NCBI RefSeq assembly: GCF_001905505.1 | Contig: NZ_LIPG01000003.1 | Location: 1,550,001 to 1,614,000 of the forward strand | Direction of reading: 5' to 3' | DNA: 64,000 bases | Origin: Streptomyces sp. CB02058 | GTDB lineage: Bacteria > Actinomycetota > Actinomycetes > Streptomycetales > Streptomycetaceae | Shown here: positions 42,064-50,688 of the stretch, in pieces | Numbering within the stretch: position 1 is the first letter of the stretch | How the letters are laid out: the number at the start of each line of letters is the position of its first letter | Program-made: the position numbers and the translations under genes | The notes under the pieces: model-generated | The model's input: only the letters and a program-made list of their open reading frames with translations | Databases searched by the model: none | What the model was told of the DNA's origin: nothing

Positions 42064-43200
42064 TCATCCGCGCAGCAGCAGGAACGCCACCGCGCAGGTG
42101 CCGGTCATGGCGAGGAGAAGAAGGAGGGCCGACCCGGTGCCGTACGCCGTGTAGATCAGCCGAGCGCGGCGGGGGTAGGCGGCGGTCGCCCCGGAGCCGG
42201 TCCGGCGCAGCGCCAGATAGGTCCTGGTCTCGGGCGCCAGGTGGGCGGTGCCGAGGAGGTGGCCGAGCATCCGGTAGCCGTCGAGCGGGGGCAGCGGGAC
42301 GAGGTTGCTGAGTGCCTGGACGCTGCCGAGCAGCAGCAGCCCGGCGAGCAGCGGGCGGGCCGGGTCGTCCACGGGCAGCGTGTACCACCTGATCCCGAAG
42401 GGGAGCAGCAGCACCAGGTTGATGTACGCACCCGCCCCGGCGATCACGAGTTTGGCGCGCCTGCCGGGGATGAAGAGGTAGTCGTCGACCGTGCAGTACA
42501 GCATCGCGGCGGGGAACCGCCAGCGCAGGCCGATCTCGGCGACATGCCCGCCGTAGTGCTGGGCGGCGATGCCGTGGGCCAGCTCGTGGACGGTGATGCT
42601 GAACCACAGGAACAGGGCGACGGCGGCCAGGACGACCGGTTGCCGGATCAACTCGCCGGTTCCCTCGATGAGTTCTCCCGTGTGCAGGGCGAGGCCCAGC
42701 ACCAGGGCGAGGACGGCGGCCAGCAGCGGCAGCTGGATCGCGCGGTGCAGCAGGGGGCGCAGGACCAGATGCAGCCGCGCGGTGATCGCGTCGGCGTCGT
42801 CGACCATGCGGCGGGTGCCGCGCCAGAAGGTGACGGGCCGGGGCGCGGCGTGCACCGGGGTCGGTGGGTCCGGCGCACCGTCCAGCAGGCCGCGTGTGCC
42901 GAGGAGGCCGAGGAGATGGTTCCAGCTCTCCTCTGCGAGGCGGCGGCCGAAGCGGTCGGCGTACTCGGGGGCCAGGTCGTCCAGATTCCTGGTGCCGTCG
43001 AGCCGACGGATGACGAAGTGCTCCTTGGGCCCGATCTCGGACACGGCGCCGGTCGCGGGGTGGCGGACGAGATGCACGGTGCGGGGGCCGCGCAGCAGGG
43101 GCGGGCCGATCCGGACCCCGGCCCGCAGTGCGGGCCGGTACGCCCGGGCCGCACCGCGGGCGGCGGACACGGGAGCCGGGGTGTCGGGGGTGGCGGTCAT
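42064..43200 (-). CDS. PqqD-like domain fused to M50 site-2-type metalloprotease
   Basis: 378 aa. Residues 35-110 look like a PqqD/RRE peptide-binding winged helix (IGPKEHFVIRRLDGTRNLDDLAPEY). The rest is a multi-helix membrane protease: HELAH at 205-209 supplies two zinc ligands and Glu, and NLVPLPPLDGYRM the third (Asp). A cysteine-containing luminal segment (AMLYCTVDDYLF) lies between. The fusion suggests a leader-peptide-binding membrane protease that releases the leader during export; this is inferred. Its start overlaps the SpaB-C gene stop (ATGA), placing it firmly in the RiPP operon. Confidence 0.85.
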   Translation of the reverse strand: MTATPDTPAPVSAARGAARAYRPALRAGVRIGPPLLRGPRTVHLVRHPATGAVSEIGPKEHFVIRRLDGTRNLDDLAPEYADRFGRRLAEESWNHLLGLLGTRGLLDGAPDPPTPVHAAPRPVTFWRGTRRMVDDADAITARLHLVLRPLLHRAIQLPLLAAVLALVLGLALHTGELIEGTGELIRQPVVLAAVALFLWFSITVHELAHGIAAQHYGGHVAEIGLRWRFPAAMLYCTVDDYLFIPGRRAKLVIAGAGAYINLVLLLPFGIRWYTLPVDDPARPLLAGLLLLGSVQALSNLVPLPPLDGYRMLGHLLGTAHLAPETRTYLALRRTGSGATAAYPRRARLIYTAYGTGSALLLLLAMTGTCAVAFLLLRG

Positions 43201-44339
43201 GTGCCGGCCGCCCTCGGCGAGCCCGCCAGGCCCGGCTCCCTCAGCACCTGGCCCAGCATGAAGGAGAGGTACGCCTCGTCCCGGATCGTCACATGGAGCC
43301 GGTTGTTGGTCATGTGCATGTAGGGGGAGAGCAGCCGGGGCAGTACGGCCGGAACGTGGGTGACCGCTTCCAGCGGCGCCGCGTCCGAAGGTTCCGCGCG
43401 CTCCTGGCCGGCGTCCTCCCGGGCGGGCCCGTCCCAGACGGGGAAGACCAGCTCGCCCCGGGTGGTCAGGTCCTCGATGCGGCCGCGCAGTTCCAGGCAG
43501 TGCTCCGCCCAGCCTCGCAGGAAGCCCGGCAGCCGCCCCAGTTCGCCGCTCGTGACGGCGGTCCGTATCTCGGCGAACCGGCGGCCCAGCTGGGGCGCCG
43601 TCCTCGCGTACGTGGCCTCGTACTCCTCGGAGCCGATGAAGCCGGTGCCGGGGAAGGCCCGGTGCCAGAAGGCGTAGTAGCCGTCCAGGTAGTCCGCGAG
43701 CCGGTCCTCCTCGGGCAGGAAACAGCCGGCCATCACCATCATCAGCTGGGCCGATGTGCCGAGCAGTACGGTCCGCAGGTGCAGGTTCATGGTGCGGAAG
43801 GCTTCGACGACCAGGTCGCTGGAGTGCCGGAAGTGCCACTCCGCGAGCTCGACGCCGGCCGGGCCGCCGTACTTGGCGTACTCCGGGGCGTAGGGCTCGT
43901 ACGCGAAGGAGTTGTTCGGCCGCAGGTTCATCCGGCCGTCCTCGCCCATGTAGCGGGCGCGGTCCTCGCCGGGGAACTCGATGTCGAACAGCTCGTTGTA
44001 GAAGTCCTTCAGGAAGCCGGAGTCGACCTCGTACAGGGCAGGGCGGACCCGGAGGAACTCGGTGAGCGCCTCCTCCGCCCGGCGCTTCACCTCGGGGGCG
44101 GCTCCGGGGTGGGCGGGGCGCAGCCGGAGGCGTACGTGGGGGCCCTCGAGCCAGTAGTTGATGAAGAAGTGGCCCGCGAGCAGCCCTTCGGCTGTCAGCC
44201 TGTCCACCAGCGGGCGGACGCAGTTGACCAGCATCGGCTGAGGGCTTGCGGCGTAGAAGACGTGCAGCGCGATCCACTCTCCCGGCGCTGTGGGGGCCGG
44301 GTCGGGGGTGGTGGGGCTCGGCGGGATCAGTTTCTGCAT
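43197..44339 (-). CDS. SpaB-C-like protein: LanB elimination domain (or pyridine synthase)
   Basis: 380 aa matching the thiopeptide-type bacteriocin biosynthesis (SpaB C-terminal) family: EWIALHVFYAASPQPMLVN, FFINYWLEGPHVRLRLRP, a conserved YEPYAPEYAKYGG stretch, and LLSPYMHMTNNRLHV near the end. In split LanB systems this protein removes glutamate from glutamylated Ser/Thr to give dehydroamino acids. The same fold also serves as the [4+2] pyridine synthase of thiopeptides; with only one copy here, elimination is the simpler reading. ATG 44339 lies 13 nt inside the dehydratase gene. Confidence 0.85.
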   Translation of the reverse strand: MQKLIPPSPTTPDPAPTAPGEWIALHVFYAASPQPMLVNCVRPLVDRLTAEGLLAGHFFINYWLEGPHVRLRLRPAHPGAAPEVKRRAEEALTEFLRVRPALYEVDSGFLKDFYNELFDIEFPGEDRARYMGEDGRMNLRPNNSFAYEPYAPEYAKYGGPAGVELAEWHFRHSSDLVVEAFRTMNLHLRTVLLGTSAQLMMVMAGCFLPEEDRLADYLDGYYAFWHRAFPGTGFIGSEEYEATYARTAPQLGRRFAEIRTAVTSGELGRLPGFLRGWAEHCLELRGRIEDLTTRGELVFPVWDGPAREDAGQERAEPSDAAPLEAVTHVPAVLPRLLSPYMHMTNNRLHVTIRDEAYLSFMLGQVLREPGLAGSPRAAGT

Positions 44340-47098
44340 GTGGGGCCGTCCTCGGTACGGGAGGGGCGGGAGGTGAACGTTTCCACGGCCAGTTCGGCCA
44401 CGTGTCTGCCCTCGGCGGACGTCAGGTGCAGTCCGTCCTCGGCGGGGAGCATCTCGCGCAGGATCACCGAGGCGCCCGGGGCCCGGTCCACAGTTGCGTC
44501 GAGGACCGTCAGCGACAGCGGACTGTCGAAGTCCACGTACAGGGGCTTCGCGCCGGGGGAGCGGCGACCGGCCTCCTGGACCGTCGCGAAGACCTGGTCG
44601 GGCAGCCCGTGAGCGCGGCGCCAGCGCTGCCAGGACAGGTACCACCGCGCCTCGTCCGTCCCGGGGGTGCGGTCCGGGAGGGCGGTGGCGTCCGCCGTCC
44701 AGCTGCGGCGGCTGATCACGACGTCGCCGTGGGCCACGCGCGGCCGGCGGGTGACGCCGCCCACGGCCGCGCTCCGGGGGACGCCGCCCCAGACGTCGGC
44801 CGGCGTCATGGTGCTCGGCGACAGGAGCAGCAGGGTGCGGGGTATCTCCGGCAGGGCCACCGGGACGAGGTAGCCGAGGTAGACGGGGATGACCTCACAC
44901 TCCAGTCGGCGCGAGCGGAGGACCAGGCGGTCGGCGTCGTCATCGTGGACGAGGTAGAGGTCGTCCAGGTGGAGCCGGTCGGCCTCGGGGACGGTGGAGA
45001 TCTCGCCGGGGCAGACGATCTGATAGTCCGTCATGCGGCCGTGCAGATTGAGGTTGCTCGTTACCTGACCACCCGTCACCTCGGCGAACACGGCGCCGTG
45101 GGGCTGGTGTTCGCGTAGTTCGCCCCTCAGCCGAGCCGAGAGCCCGGGCTCGGAGGGGTCGCCTGCGCCGTCGTAGACATGGGTGAAACGGCTGAAGGGG
45201 AAGGCGAGACCGCCGTACGAACGGTTGAGGACGACCAGGGGGCCGGTTCGGTGACCGGGGACGGGACCGGACACCTGGATGTGGTGACTCTGCGGGGTGA
45301 AGTCGCCGGTCAGAGGCGCGAGCTGACCGGCGACGGAGGCGAGGAGGCCGTCCGGCAGCTGTATCTCCTCCGCCGCGCCCTCCGCCTCCCACAGCTCCCG
45401 CATGCCGGCCACGAAGCTTCGACGCGCGTCGTCCAGGGTCCGCAGCGCGCTCTGGCCGAGCCAGTTCTCCTCCGGGACGTAGCTCCCGTCCTCGCCGAAG
45501 GAGGTGCGCTTCGACGTGAACGAGATGTACTGGTCGAAGAAGTCCTCGTGGAAGTCGTGCACCAGCCCGAGCAGATCGTCGCAGCGTCCGCCGCGCCCGT
45601 ACCGGGCCGTGAAGAAGCCGCGCAGGGTGATGCGCTGGGGCAGCGTGATGTCGAACATGGGCAGGACGCCCTCCACCGACCTCAGGGCCCGCCCGGTCTC
45701 GCCGGCCAGCAGGCCCGGCGGGCAGACCAGGTCGCCGCCCGCACTCGCGTCCTCGTACAACAACGTCTGCGGCAGGGTCGGTTCGGCGGCCCCCAACTCC
45801 CTCTGCACCTGGAGGAGCTCCGCGCGCAGGGTGCGCAGCAGCACCCGGCGGGTGGGGACGTCGGCGGCCGGATAGGCCGCGAGGCAGGCGGCCGGGCCGT
45901 CCAGGGCGTCGGCGGCGGTGTCGGCCCACGGGGCGCCCAGCCCGCGCAGGCCTTCCTGGAAGGAACGCAGCGGGTCCGCGCTGTGCACATCGGTGCGCAA
46001 CCCGGGCACCCGTACCATGCCGAGCTGGAGCAGCGCGGTGGCGTAGCGCTCGCACTCGGCGCGGTCGGCGCCGTGCTCGGCCTGGAGCCAGTCGACCAGA
46101 TCGCGGTGGCGGAGCCCGTCGCGGCTGCCGAAGAGCTCGAGCATCCGTTCCAGGGTGCCGCTGGTGCGCAGGTAGAACAACCGGTCGCGCACAGCGTCGA
46201 AGGTCACCGCAGCACTGTCGTCCCCGGCGGTCACCCACTGCCGCACGTAGCGGACGCGGTCAGCGTCGCGGCCCCAGCCCGGGGAGAGGACGACGGCAAG
46301 GTCCTGGCGGCGCACCGGGTCGGCCAGGATCAGGTCGGCGATCCGGCCCAGGGCGACGACGTTGAGCCGGACGTGGCTGGTCCACTCCTCGCCGACGTAC
46401 AGGGCGGCGGTGGCGTCCGACGGGTCGCCGTCGAACGTTCCGGCGGCCACGGCGGTAAGTGTGGAGAAGGGACTGGTCTTGCACGCGGTGCGGTAGAGGT
46501 AGGTGAGCGCGGACCGCTCGATCTTCCGCATGCGGCCGCCGGGTCGGGCGCTCGTGTCACCCAGGTAGCCGTCGATCCGGCCGTCCAGAGCGGGCGATGC
46601 CAGCAACAGCCCTTTACGGAAACGGTCATGGGCCAGCACGCCCCGCAACTCGGTTCGCGCGGCGCGCAGCTCCTCGGCCAGCACCACGGCCCCCTCGTCC
46701 AGGAGGTCACCGAAGCGGGCGCGGGCCTCGATCCAGGCCGAAAGGCTCGCACCGACGGCCTCGTCCAGGCCGGCGACCAGACGCGTGGCGGCCGGAGGGT
46801 CGGCGGGCAGGCGGTTGTTGAAGACCTGGCGGCGCAGGGCGAGCAGGGCCCGGCGGGCCTCGCCGCTCACCGAGTCGGCGGCCGGGACCAGACCGTGCAG
46901 CAGGTCGCTCAGCGCGGCGCCGTCCCGTGCGAGGCGCGCCTCTTCAGCCAGGAGCTCATCGGCCCAGCGCCGGGTACGGCGGCAGCGCAGGCCGTGGACC
47001 GCTTCCACCGGCAGCCCGGCGGCGCGGAGCACGAAGCGCCGGCCGGGCTCCCATCGGCTGGTGTCGCTCCGGGCTGTGTCGGAGGTCAGGAGGGTCAT
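44327..47098 (-). CDS. Lantibiotic-type dehydratase LanB, glutamylation protein
   Basis: 923 aa, Lant_dehydr_N family. It uses glutamyl-tRNA to glutamylate Ser/Thr side chains of the precursor. Motifs: KIERSALTYLYRTACKTSPFSTLTAVAAG (nearly invariant Arg and TSPFST in this family), then RITLRGFFTARYG and a C-terminal SRRSWTADATALP region. Start ATG 47098 after GGGAG. It ends 13 nt inside the downstream elimination gene; the split N/C arrangement is that of thiopeptides and goadsporin rather than full-length NisB. Twelve bp separate it from the SagB gene. Confidence 0.9.
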   Translation of the reverse strand: MTLLTSDTARSDTSRWEPGRRFVLRAAGLPVEAVHGLRCRRTRRWADELLAEEARLARDGAALSDLLHGLVPAADSVSGEARRALLALRRQVFNNRLPADPPAATRLVAGLDEAVGASLSAWIEARARFGDLLDEGAVVLAEELRAARTELRGVLAHDRFRKGLLLASPALDGRIDGYLGDTSARPGGRMRKIERSALTYLYRTACKTSPFSTLTAVAAGTFDGDPSDATAALYVGEEWTSHVRLNVVALGRIADLILADPVRRQDLAVVLSPGWGRDADRVRYVRQWVTAGDDSAAVTFDAVRDRLFYLRTSGTLERMLELFGSRDGLRHRDLVDWLQAEHGADRAECERYATALLQLGMVRVPGLRTDVHSADPLRSFQEGLRGLGAPWADTAADALDGPAACLAAYPAADVPTRRVLLRTLRAELLQVQRELGAAEPTLPQTLLYEDASAGGDLVCPPGLLAGETGRALRSVEGVLPMFDITLPQRITLRGFFTARYGRGGRCDDLLGLVHDFHEDFFDQYISFTSKRTSFGEDGSYVPEENWLGQSALRTLDDARRSFVAGMRELWEAEGAAEEIQLPDGLLASVAGQLAPLTGDFTPQSHHIQVSGPVPGHRTGPLVVLNRSYGGLAFPFSRFTHVYDGAGDPSEPGLSARLRGELREHQPHGAVFAEVTGGQVTSNLNLHGRMTDYQIVCPGEISTVPEADRLHLDDLYLVHDDDADRLVLRSRRLECEVIPVYLGYLVPVALPEIPRTLLLLSPSTMTPADVWGGVPRSAAVGGVTRRPRVAHGDVVISRRSWTADATALPDRTPGTDEARWYLSWQRWRRAHGLPDQVFATVQEAGRRSPGAKPLYVDFDSPLSLTVLDATVDRAPGASVILREMLPAEDGLHLTSAEGRHVAELAVETFTSRPSRTEDGPTCRN

Positions 47099-47110
47099 CG
47101 GTTCTCCCCG

Positions 47111-48736
47111 TCAGGCGATCTCGTGGCGGAAGTCGGCGGGCCGGGGCCGTTCGTTGCCCAGCGGCATGATCAGCAGGGGCGCCTCGTCGCCGTCGCCCAG
47201 GCCGAGCTTCTCGATGAAGGAGATGTTGTCGAAGCCCAGGGCCACGCCCGCACCGATCCCGAGGGCCGCGGCGGCGACGTAGAAGGTCTGGGCGACGGCG
47301 CCCGCCGTGCCGACGGCGAGCCGGTAGCCGCGGTCCCCGACCGCGTCCAGGACCGCGGTGGTCCGGACGGTCGGCACGAGGACGGCGCCCGCCTGCTCCA
47401 GGTTGTAGTTGGCCAGGAAGTAGTTCTCCTGGAGGAACGCCCCCTGTGCGCCCTCCTCGACGAGCCGCAGGTCCCCCGCGTCCGGGTCGTACACGTACGC
47501 GCCGGGCTCGATGCCCTCCACATGGCTGACGAAGACGTAGAGCCGGGCCTGCCGCACGGTGCCGGCCGGGTCGGCGTCGCTCTCCAGCGAGGCCGCGGCG
47601 CAGGCCGCGAGGACCGCCGAGAGCTGGGCCCGGGTGAGCGGCCTGGCGGCGTCGAAGCGGCCGAAGCTGCTCCGCCGCCCGCGCAGCGTCCGGCGGACGG
47701 GTACGTCGGGGAAGGCGGGGGCGGGCAGGGCGGCCCGGGTGCCGCCGTCGGGCACCGGCAGGGCGGCGGCCGACGCCAGCGCGCCGGGGCCCGGACGGCC
47801 GGCCGCATGTGCGGTGGTCGCGGCGTGCATGGCGCGGACGGTCGGGAAGTCCAGGACGGTGCGGGACCGTTCGACGTCCCGGTGCCGGACGGCGGGGTCG
47901 GGGCCGGACGGCGCGACCGCCGCGGTGGGGGCCCGCTCATCGGCCCAGCGCAGCGGGACGACGGCGAAGACGCCCTCCTCCTCCCCCCTGGTGCCGAGCA
48001 GGCCGTTCAGGCGGGGCTCGTCGAACCACAGCACGGGCGCTGTCCGCAGCCCCCGGGCCCCGGCCCAGATCCGCCAGGTCTGCACGAGCGTGCCGAGGTC
48101 GGTGGAGACCACGTGGTAGGAGAAGCTGTTGTACTTGAACGAGTTCTGCCAGTACTTGACGCCGAGGATCAGATACTGGTCGGTCTCCAGCGCCTCGGCA
48201 GGCGCGTCCGGGCCGAGCGACTCGCGGATCCGGGCCGAGACGTCACCGGTCAGCAGCCGCTGCACGGCATGCCGGTGGATGTCGTAGTAGTGGATGCCAG
48301 GGGTGAGCGGCCCCGACGGGCCGGCGGCCCAGTAGATGCTGACCGGGTAGAGGCCGCCACCACCCGCCGTGCCCCGCGACCAGTTGGCATGGGTGTAGAA
48401 GGGCAGGCCGGCCAGGTCGCTGTTGGCCTGGATGCCGAGGCGGCGGCCCGTCAGCCCGTAGGAGTCCTTGAGCATGGCGGAGAGCAGCGGCAGCGTGAAT
48501 CCCGCCGGGCCGGGCGCGGTGGCGGGGGCCGGGCCGGGAGCGCCGGCCGGGAGCAGGCCGAGGGCTGCCGGCGGGTCGAGGAGACCGTCGCCGTCGGGCA
48601 GGGCGTAGGACTCCACGCCGGGGTAGAACTTGCCCTTGCGCGGCCCGTCGGGCCAGTCGGGCACGAAGTCGGCGGGTTCCATCGGGACGCGGCCCCGGTG
48701 CAGGACGGCGTCGGCGTACTCGTGGGCGTACCCCAT
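47111..48736 (-). CDS. SagB-type azoline dehydrogenase, double nitroreductase fold
   Basis: 541 aa with two nitroreductase-like halves. Residues 85-310 hold the first (SYGLTGRRLGIQANSD; GGGGLYPVSIYW); residues 350-541 the second (LRGRRSSFGRFDAARPLTRAQLSAVL; ending LGIGAGVALGFDNISFIEKLG). SagB enzymes use FMN to oxidise azolines to azoles. The gene lies between ycaO copy 2 and the dehydratase. ATG 48736 is chosen because the longer frame upstream runs through the ycaO gene. Which half binds FMN was not decided. Confidence 0.87.
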   Translation of the reverse strand: MGYAHEYADAVLHRGRVPMEPADFVPDWPDGPRKGKFYPGVESYALPDGDGLLDPPAALGLLPAGAPGPAPATAPGPAGFTLPLLSAMLKDSYGLTGRRLGIQANSDLAGLPFYTHANWSRGTAGGGGLYPVSIYWAAGPSGPLTPGIHYYDIHRHAVQRLLTGDVSARIRESLGPDAPAEALETDQYLILGVKYWQNSFKYNSFSYHVVSTDLGTLVQTWRIWAGARGLRTAPVLWFDEPRLNGLLGTRGEEEGVFAVVPLRWADERAPTAAVAPSGPDPAVRHRDVERSRTVLDFPTVRAMHAATTAHAAGRPGPGALASAAALPVPDGGTRAALPAPAFPDVPVRRTLRGRRSSFGRFDAARPLTRAQLSAVLAACAAASLESDADPAGTVRQARLYVFVSHVEGIEPGAYVYDPDAGDLRLVEEGAQGAFLQENYFLANYNLEQAGAVLVPTVRTTAVLDAVGDRGYRLAVGTAGAVAQTFYVAAAALGIGAGVALGFDNISFIEKLGLGDGDEAPLLIMPLGNERPRPADFRHEIA

Positions 48737-48780
48737 GAGGTCGGCCCCCTTTCGGATGGGCGTGCGGTACGGACGGGCCG

Positions 48781-50688
48781 TCACGGGAACGGGTGCGGGG
48801 CGGGGTTGAGTCCGGCGGCGCCGAGGACGGTGCGCATCCGGGGCATGCGGCGGGCGCGCTGACGTGACCAGCCGAAGTCGATGGGGACGAGACCGGGCAC
48901 CAGGACCTTCACGGTGTGCAGCCCGACGGCGCGCTGCTCGGGCAGGGTCTGGTCCACCACGACGACGTCGAACCCGGCGGCGGTGACGGCGCCCACCGCG
49001 CGCAGCAGGTCCTCGCGCAGGTCCGGCGCGGCGGGGGCGCCGTCGGCGTCCGGCCACACCAGGTCGGCGACCGCGAGCGGAGGCTTCGGGGCCTCCTGGC
49101 GCAGCAGGAAGTCGGCGTGCCGCCCCATTTCCGGTACGCCGTAGACCAGCGGGTGGTCGTGCAGGGTGGTGACCCGGTCGAAGTCGGCGGCCATGGCGCG
49201 CAGCCGGGGCTCGTCGCGCAGGGTGCGGCCGACCAGGTTGACCGAGTCGGTGGCGATCTCGCACAGTGCGGAGTCGAGAGCCGATTCCGGGTCGAGCCCC
49301 GCGCCCGCCCCGAAGCACATCCGGCCCGTTCCCCCGTCGAAGCGCTCGGCGACGGCGGTGACGACGGGGACGGGGAAGCTGATCCGGGTGTCGAAGAAGC
49401 GGGCCCGGTAGCCGTACATGGCCAGCCGGTCCACCATGTGCCGGGTGCCGGGGCGGGCACTGGTCGCGGGGTCGATCTCCCTCAGCGGCAGCTGCCCGTA
49501 CCAGGCGAGCAGGAAGGCGTCCCGCTCGACGGCCTCCATCAGCCCGAAGTAGACAGCCTCCTCCGTACTGCCCCCTGAGGCACAGCCGTTGGAGCTCTCC
49601 TGCACGAACCGGTTCTCCAGTCCGGGTGCGTGGTAGTAGGCCAGGATCTCGGGGACCGGGCGGGGCTTGGCGTCGCGCAGGGACCAGCCCCACACCCAGG
49701 GGATCTCCCGGTCCGGGGTGAAGGGCCTCACCCGTGGGTTGGCGCGGTGGAACTCCTCGGAGTAGAGGCCGGTTTCGCGGGGGTCGACGGCGTCGGGGCC
49801 GAGGTCGTCCAGCGAGGCGGTGAGCCGGGTCGTCCTGGCACGGGCGCGCATCCCGGCGTAGCGTTCGAGCCCTTCCAGGACACCGATGCGCTGGCTGTGC
49901 GCGTAGGTGCCCGCATGGCCGCCCCAGAACGTCTCGCGCAGATACTCCCCGGACCGGGTGGAGAAGCAGCCGACGGTGGCGGAGGTCGTGGTGGAGGCGA
50001 CGTCGCAGACGACGGACGGGCCGAGCGCGCCCCAGTGCGGGTTGGCGAAGGCGTCCACGGGCAGCCGGTAGTCCTCGATCCGGCGCACCCGGAACGCGCC
50101 CGGCCGGTACTTGGGCGCGGGCTCGGGAGCGTAGGCGGCGCCCTCGGCGGTGTCCTCGCCCGGAGCTGCGCAATCAGGGCACTCCGGGTCCGGAACGAGG
50201 GGGTGGCTGCGTACGGTCATGGCGTCCAGGTCCAGCAGATGCACCCACGGGTACGGTCCCGGTTTCGGCCGCTCGGCGCCGAGTCCCGCCAGGAGCGCGG
50301 CCACGGCGGTGGCTGCGAAGGGGGTGGCGTACGGCCAGTCACCCACCGCCCGGGTGCCGGAGCCGAGTTCGAGCCCTTCGCGCAGCGGCACCGAGCGCAC
50401 GCCCTGCCACCGCCGCGCCAGGCAGGTCCCGCAGCCGGCGGCCCGGTCGTCGTCGGGCCAGGGACCGACCAGCACCTGACGCCCGTACAGGTGGACGGGC
50501 ACGGCGCCCCGTTCCGACGGCGCGGTGGCGGCGGTGTACGCGTCATGGTCGCCCAGCGGGGCCACCGCCACGGCGGGCGCGTCGGCGGGGGAGACCTCGT
50601 CGAGGGCGTCGCTCAGGACCCCCGCGAACCGCCGCGCCGACCCGCCCCGCGCGGTGGTCCCGGGGCGCTCGGTGGGCTCAGCCCGCAT
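48781..50688 (-). CDS. Zinc-module/YcaO cyclodehydratase (copy 2)
   Basis: 635 aa, built like copy 1: an N-terminal zinc module (CGTC and CPDC pairs), then a YcaO domain with VLEGLERYAG and ESSNGCASGGSTEEAVYFG plus LMEAVERDAF, ending HPFP. Both copies keep the ATP-binding residues, so both may be active, perhaps on different residue types (Cys against Ser/Thr) or for different reactions. ATG 50688 overlaps the upstream E1-like gene by 11 nt; 44 bp separate it from the dehydrogenase gene. Confidence 0.88.
   Translation of the reverse strand: MRAEPTERPGTTARGGSARRFAGVLSDALDEVSPADAPAVAVAPLGDHDAYTAATAPSERGAVPVHLYGRQVLVGPWPDDDRAAGCGTCLARRWQGVRSVPLREGLELGSGTRAVGDWPYATPFAATAVAALLAGLGAERPKPGPYPWVHLLDLDAMTVRSHPLVPDPECPDCAAPGEDTAEGAAYAPEPAPKYRPGAFRVRRIEDYRLPVDAFANPHWGALGPSVVCDVASTTTSATVGCFSTRSGEYLRETFWGGHAGTYAHSQRIGVLEGLERYAGMRARARTTRLTASLDDLGPDAVDPRETGLYSEEFHRANPRVRPFTPDREIPWVWGWSLRDAKPRPVPEILAYYHAPGLENRFVQESSNGCASGGSTEEAVYFGLMEAVERDAFLLAWYGQLPLREIDPATSARPGTRHMVDRLAMYGYRARFFDTRISFPVPVVTAVAERFDGGTGRMCFGAGAGLDPESALDSALCEIATDSVNLVGRTLRDEPRLRAMAADFDRVTTLHDHPLVYGVPEMGRHADFLLRQEAPKPPLAVADLVWPDADGAPAAPDLREDLLRAVGAVTAAGFDVVVVDQTLPEQRAVGLHTVKVLVPGLVPIDFGWSRQRARRMPRMRTVLGAAGLNPAPHPFP

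Noticed and set aside
45179..48862. 1227-codon plus-strand open frame across the dehydratase and SagB genes
   Set aside because: It is antisense to two well-supported RiPP genes, has no recognisable domain, and its composition (Gly, Arg, Gln, Val, Asp) is that of a high-GC shadow frame.
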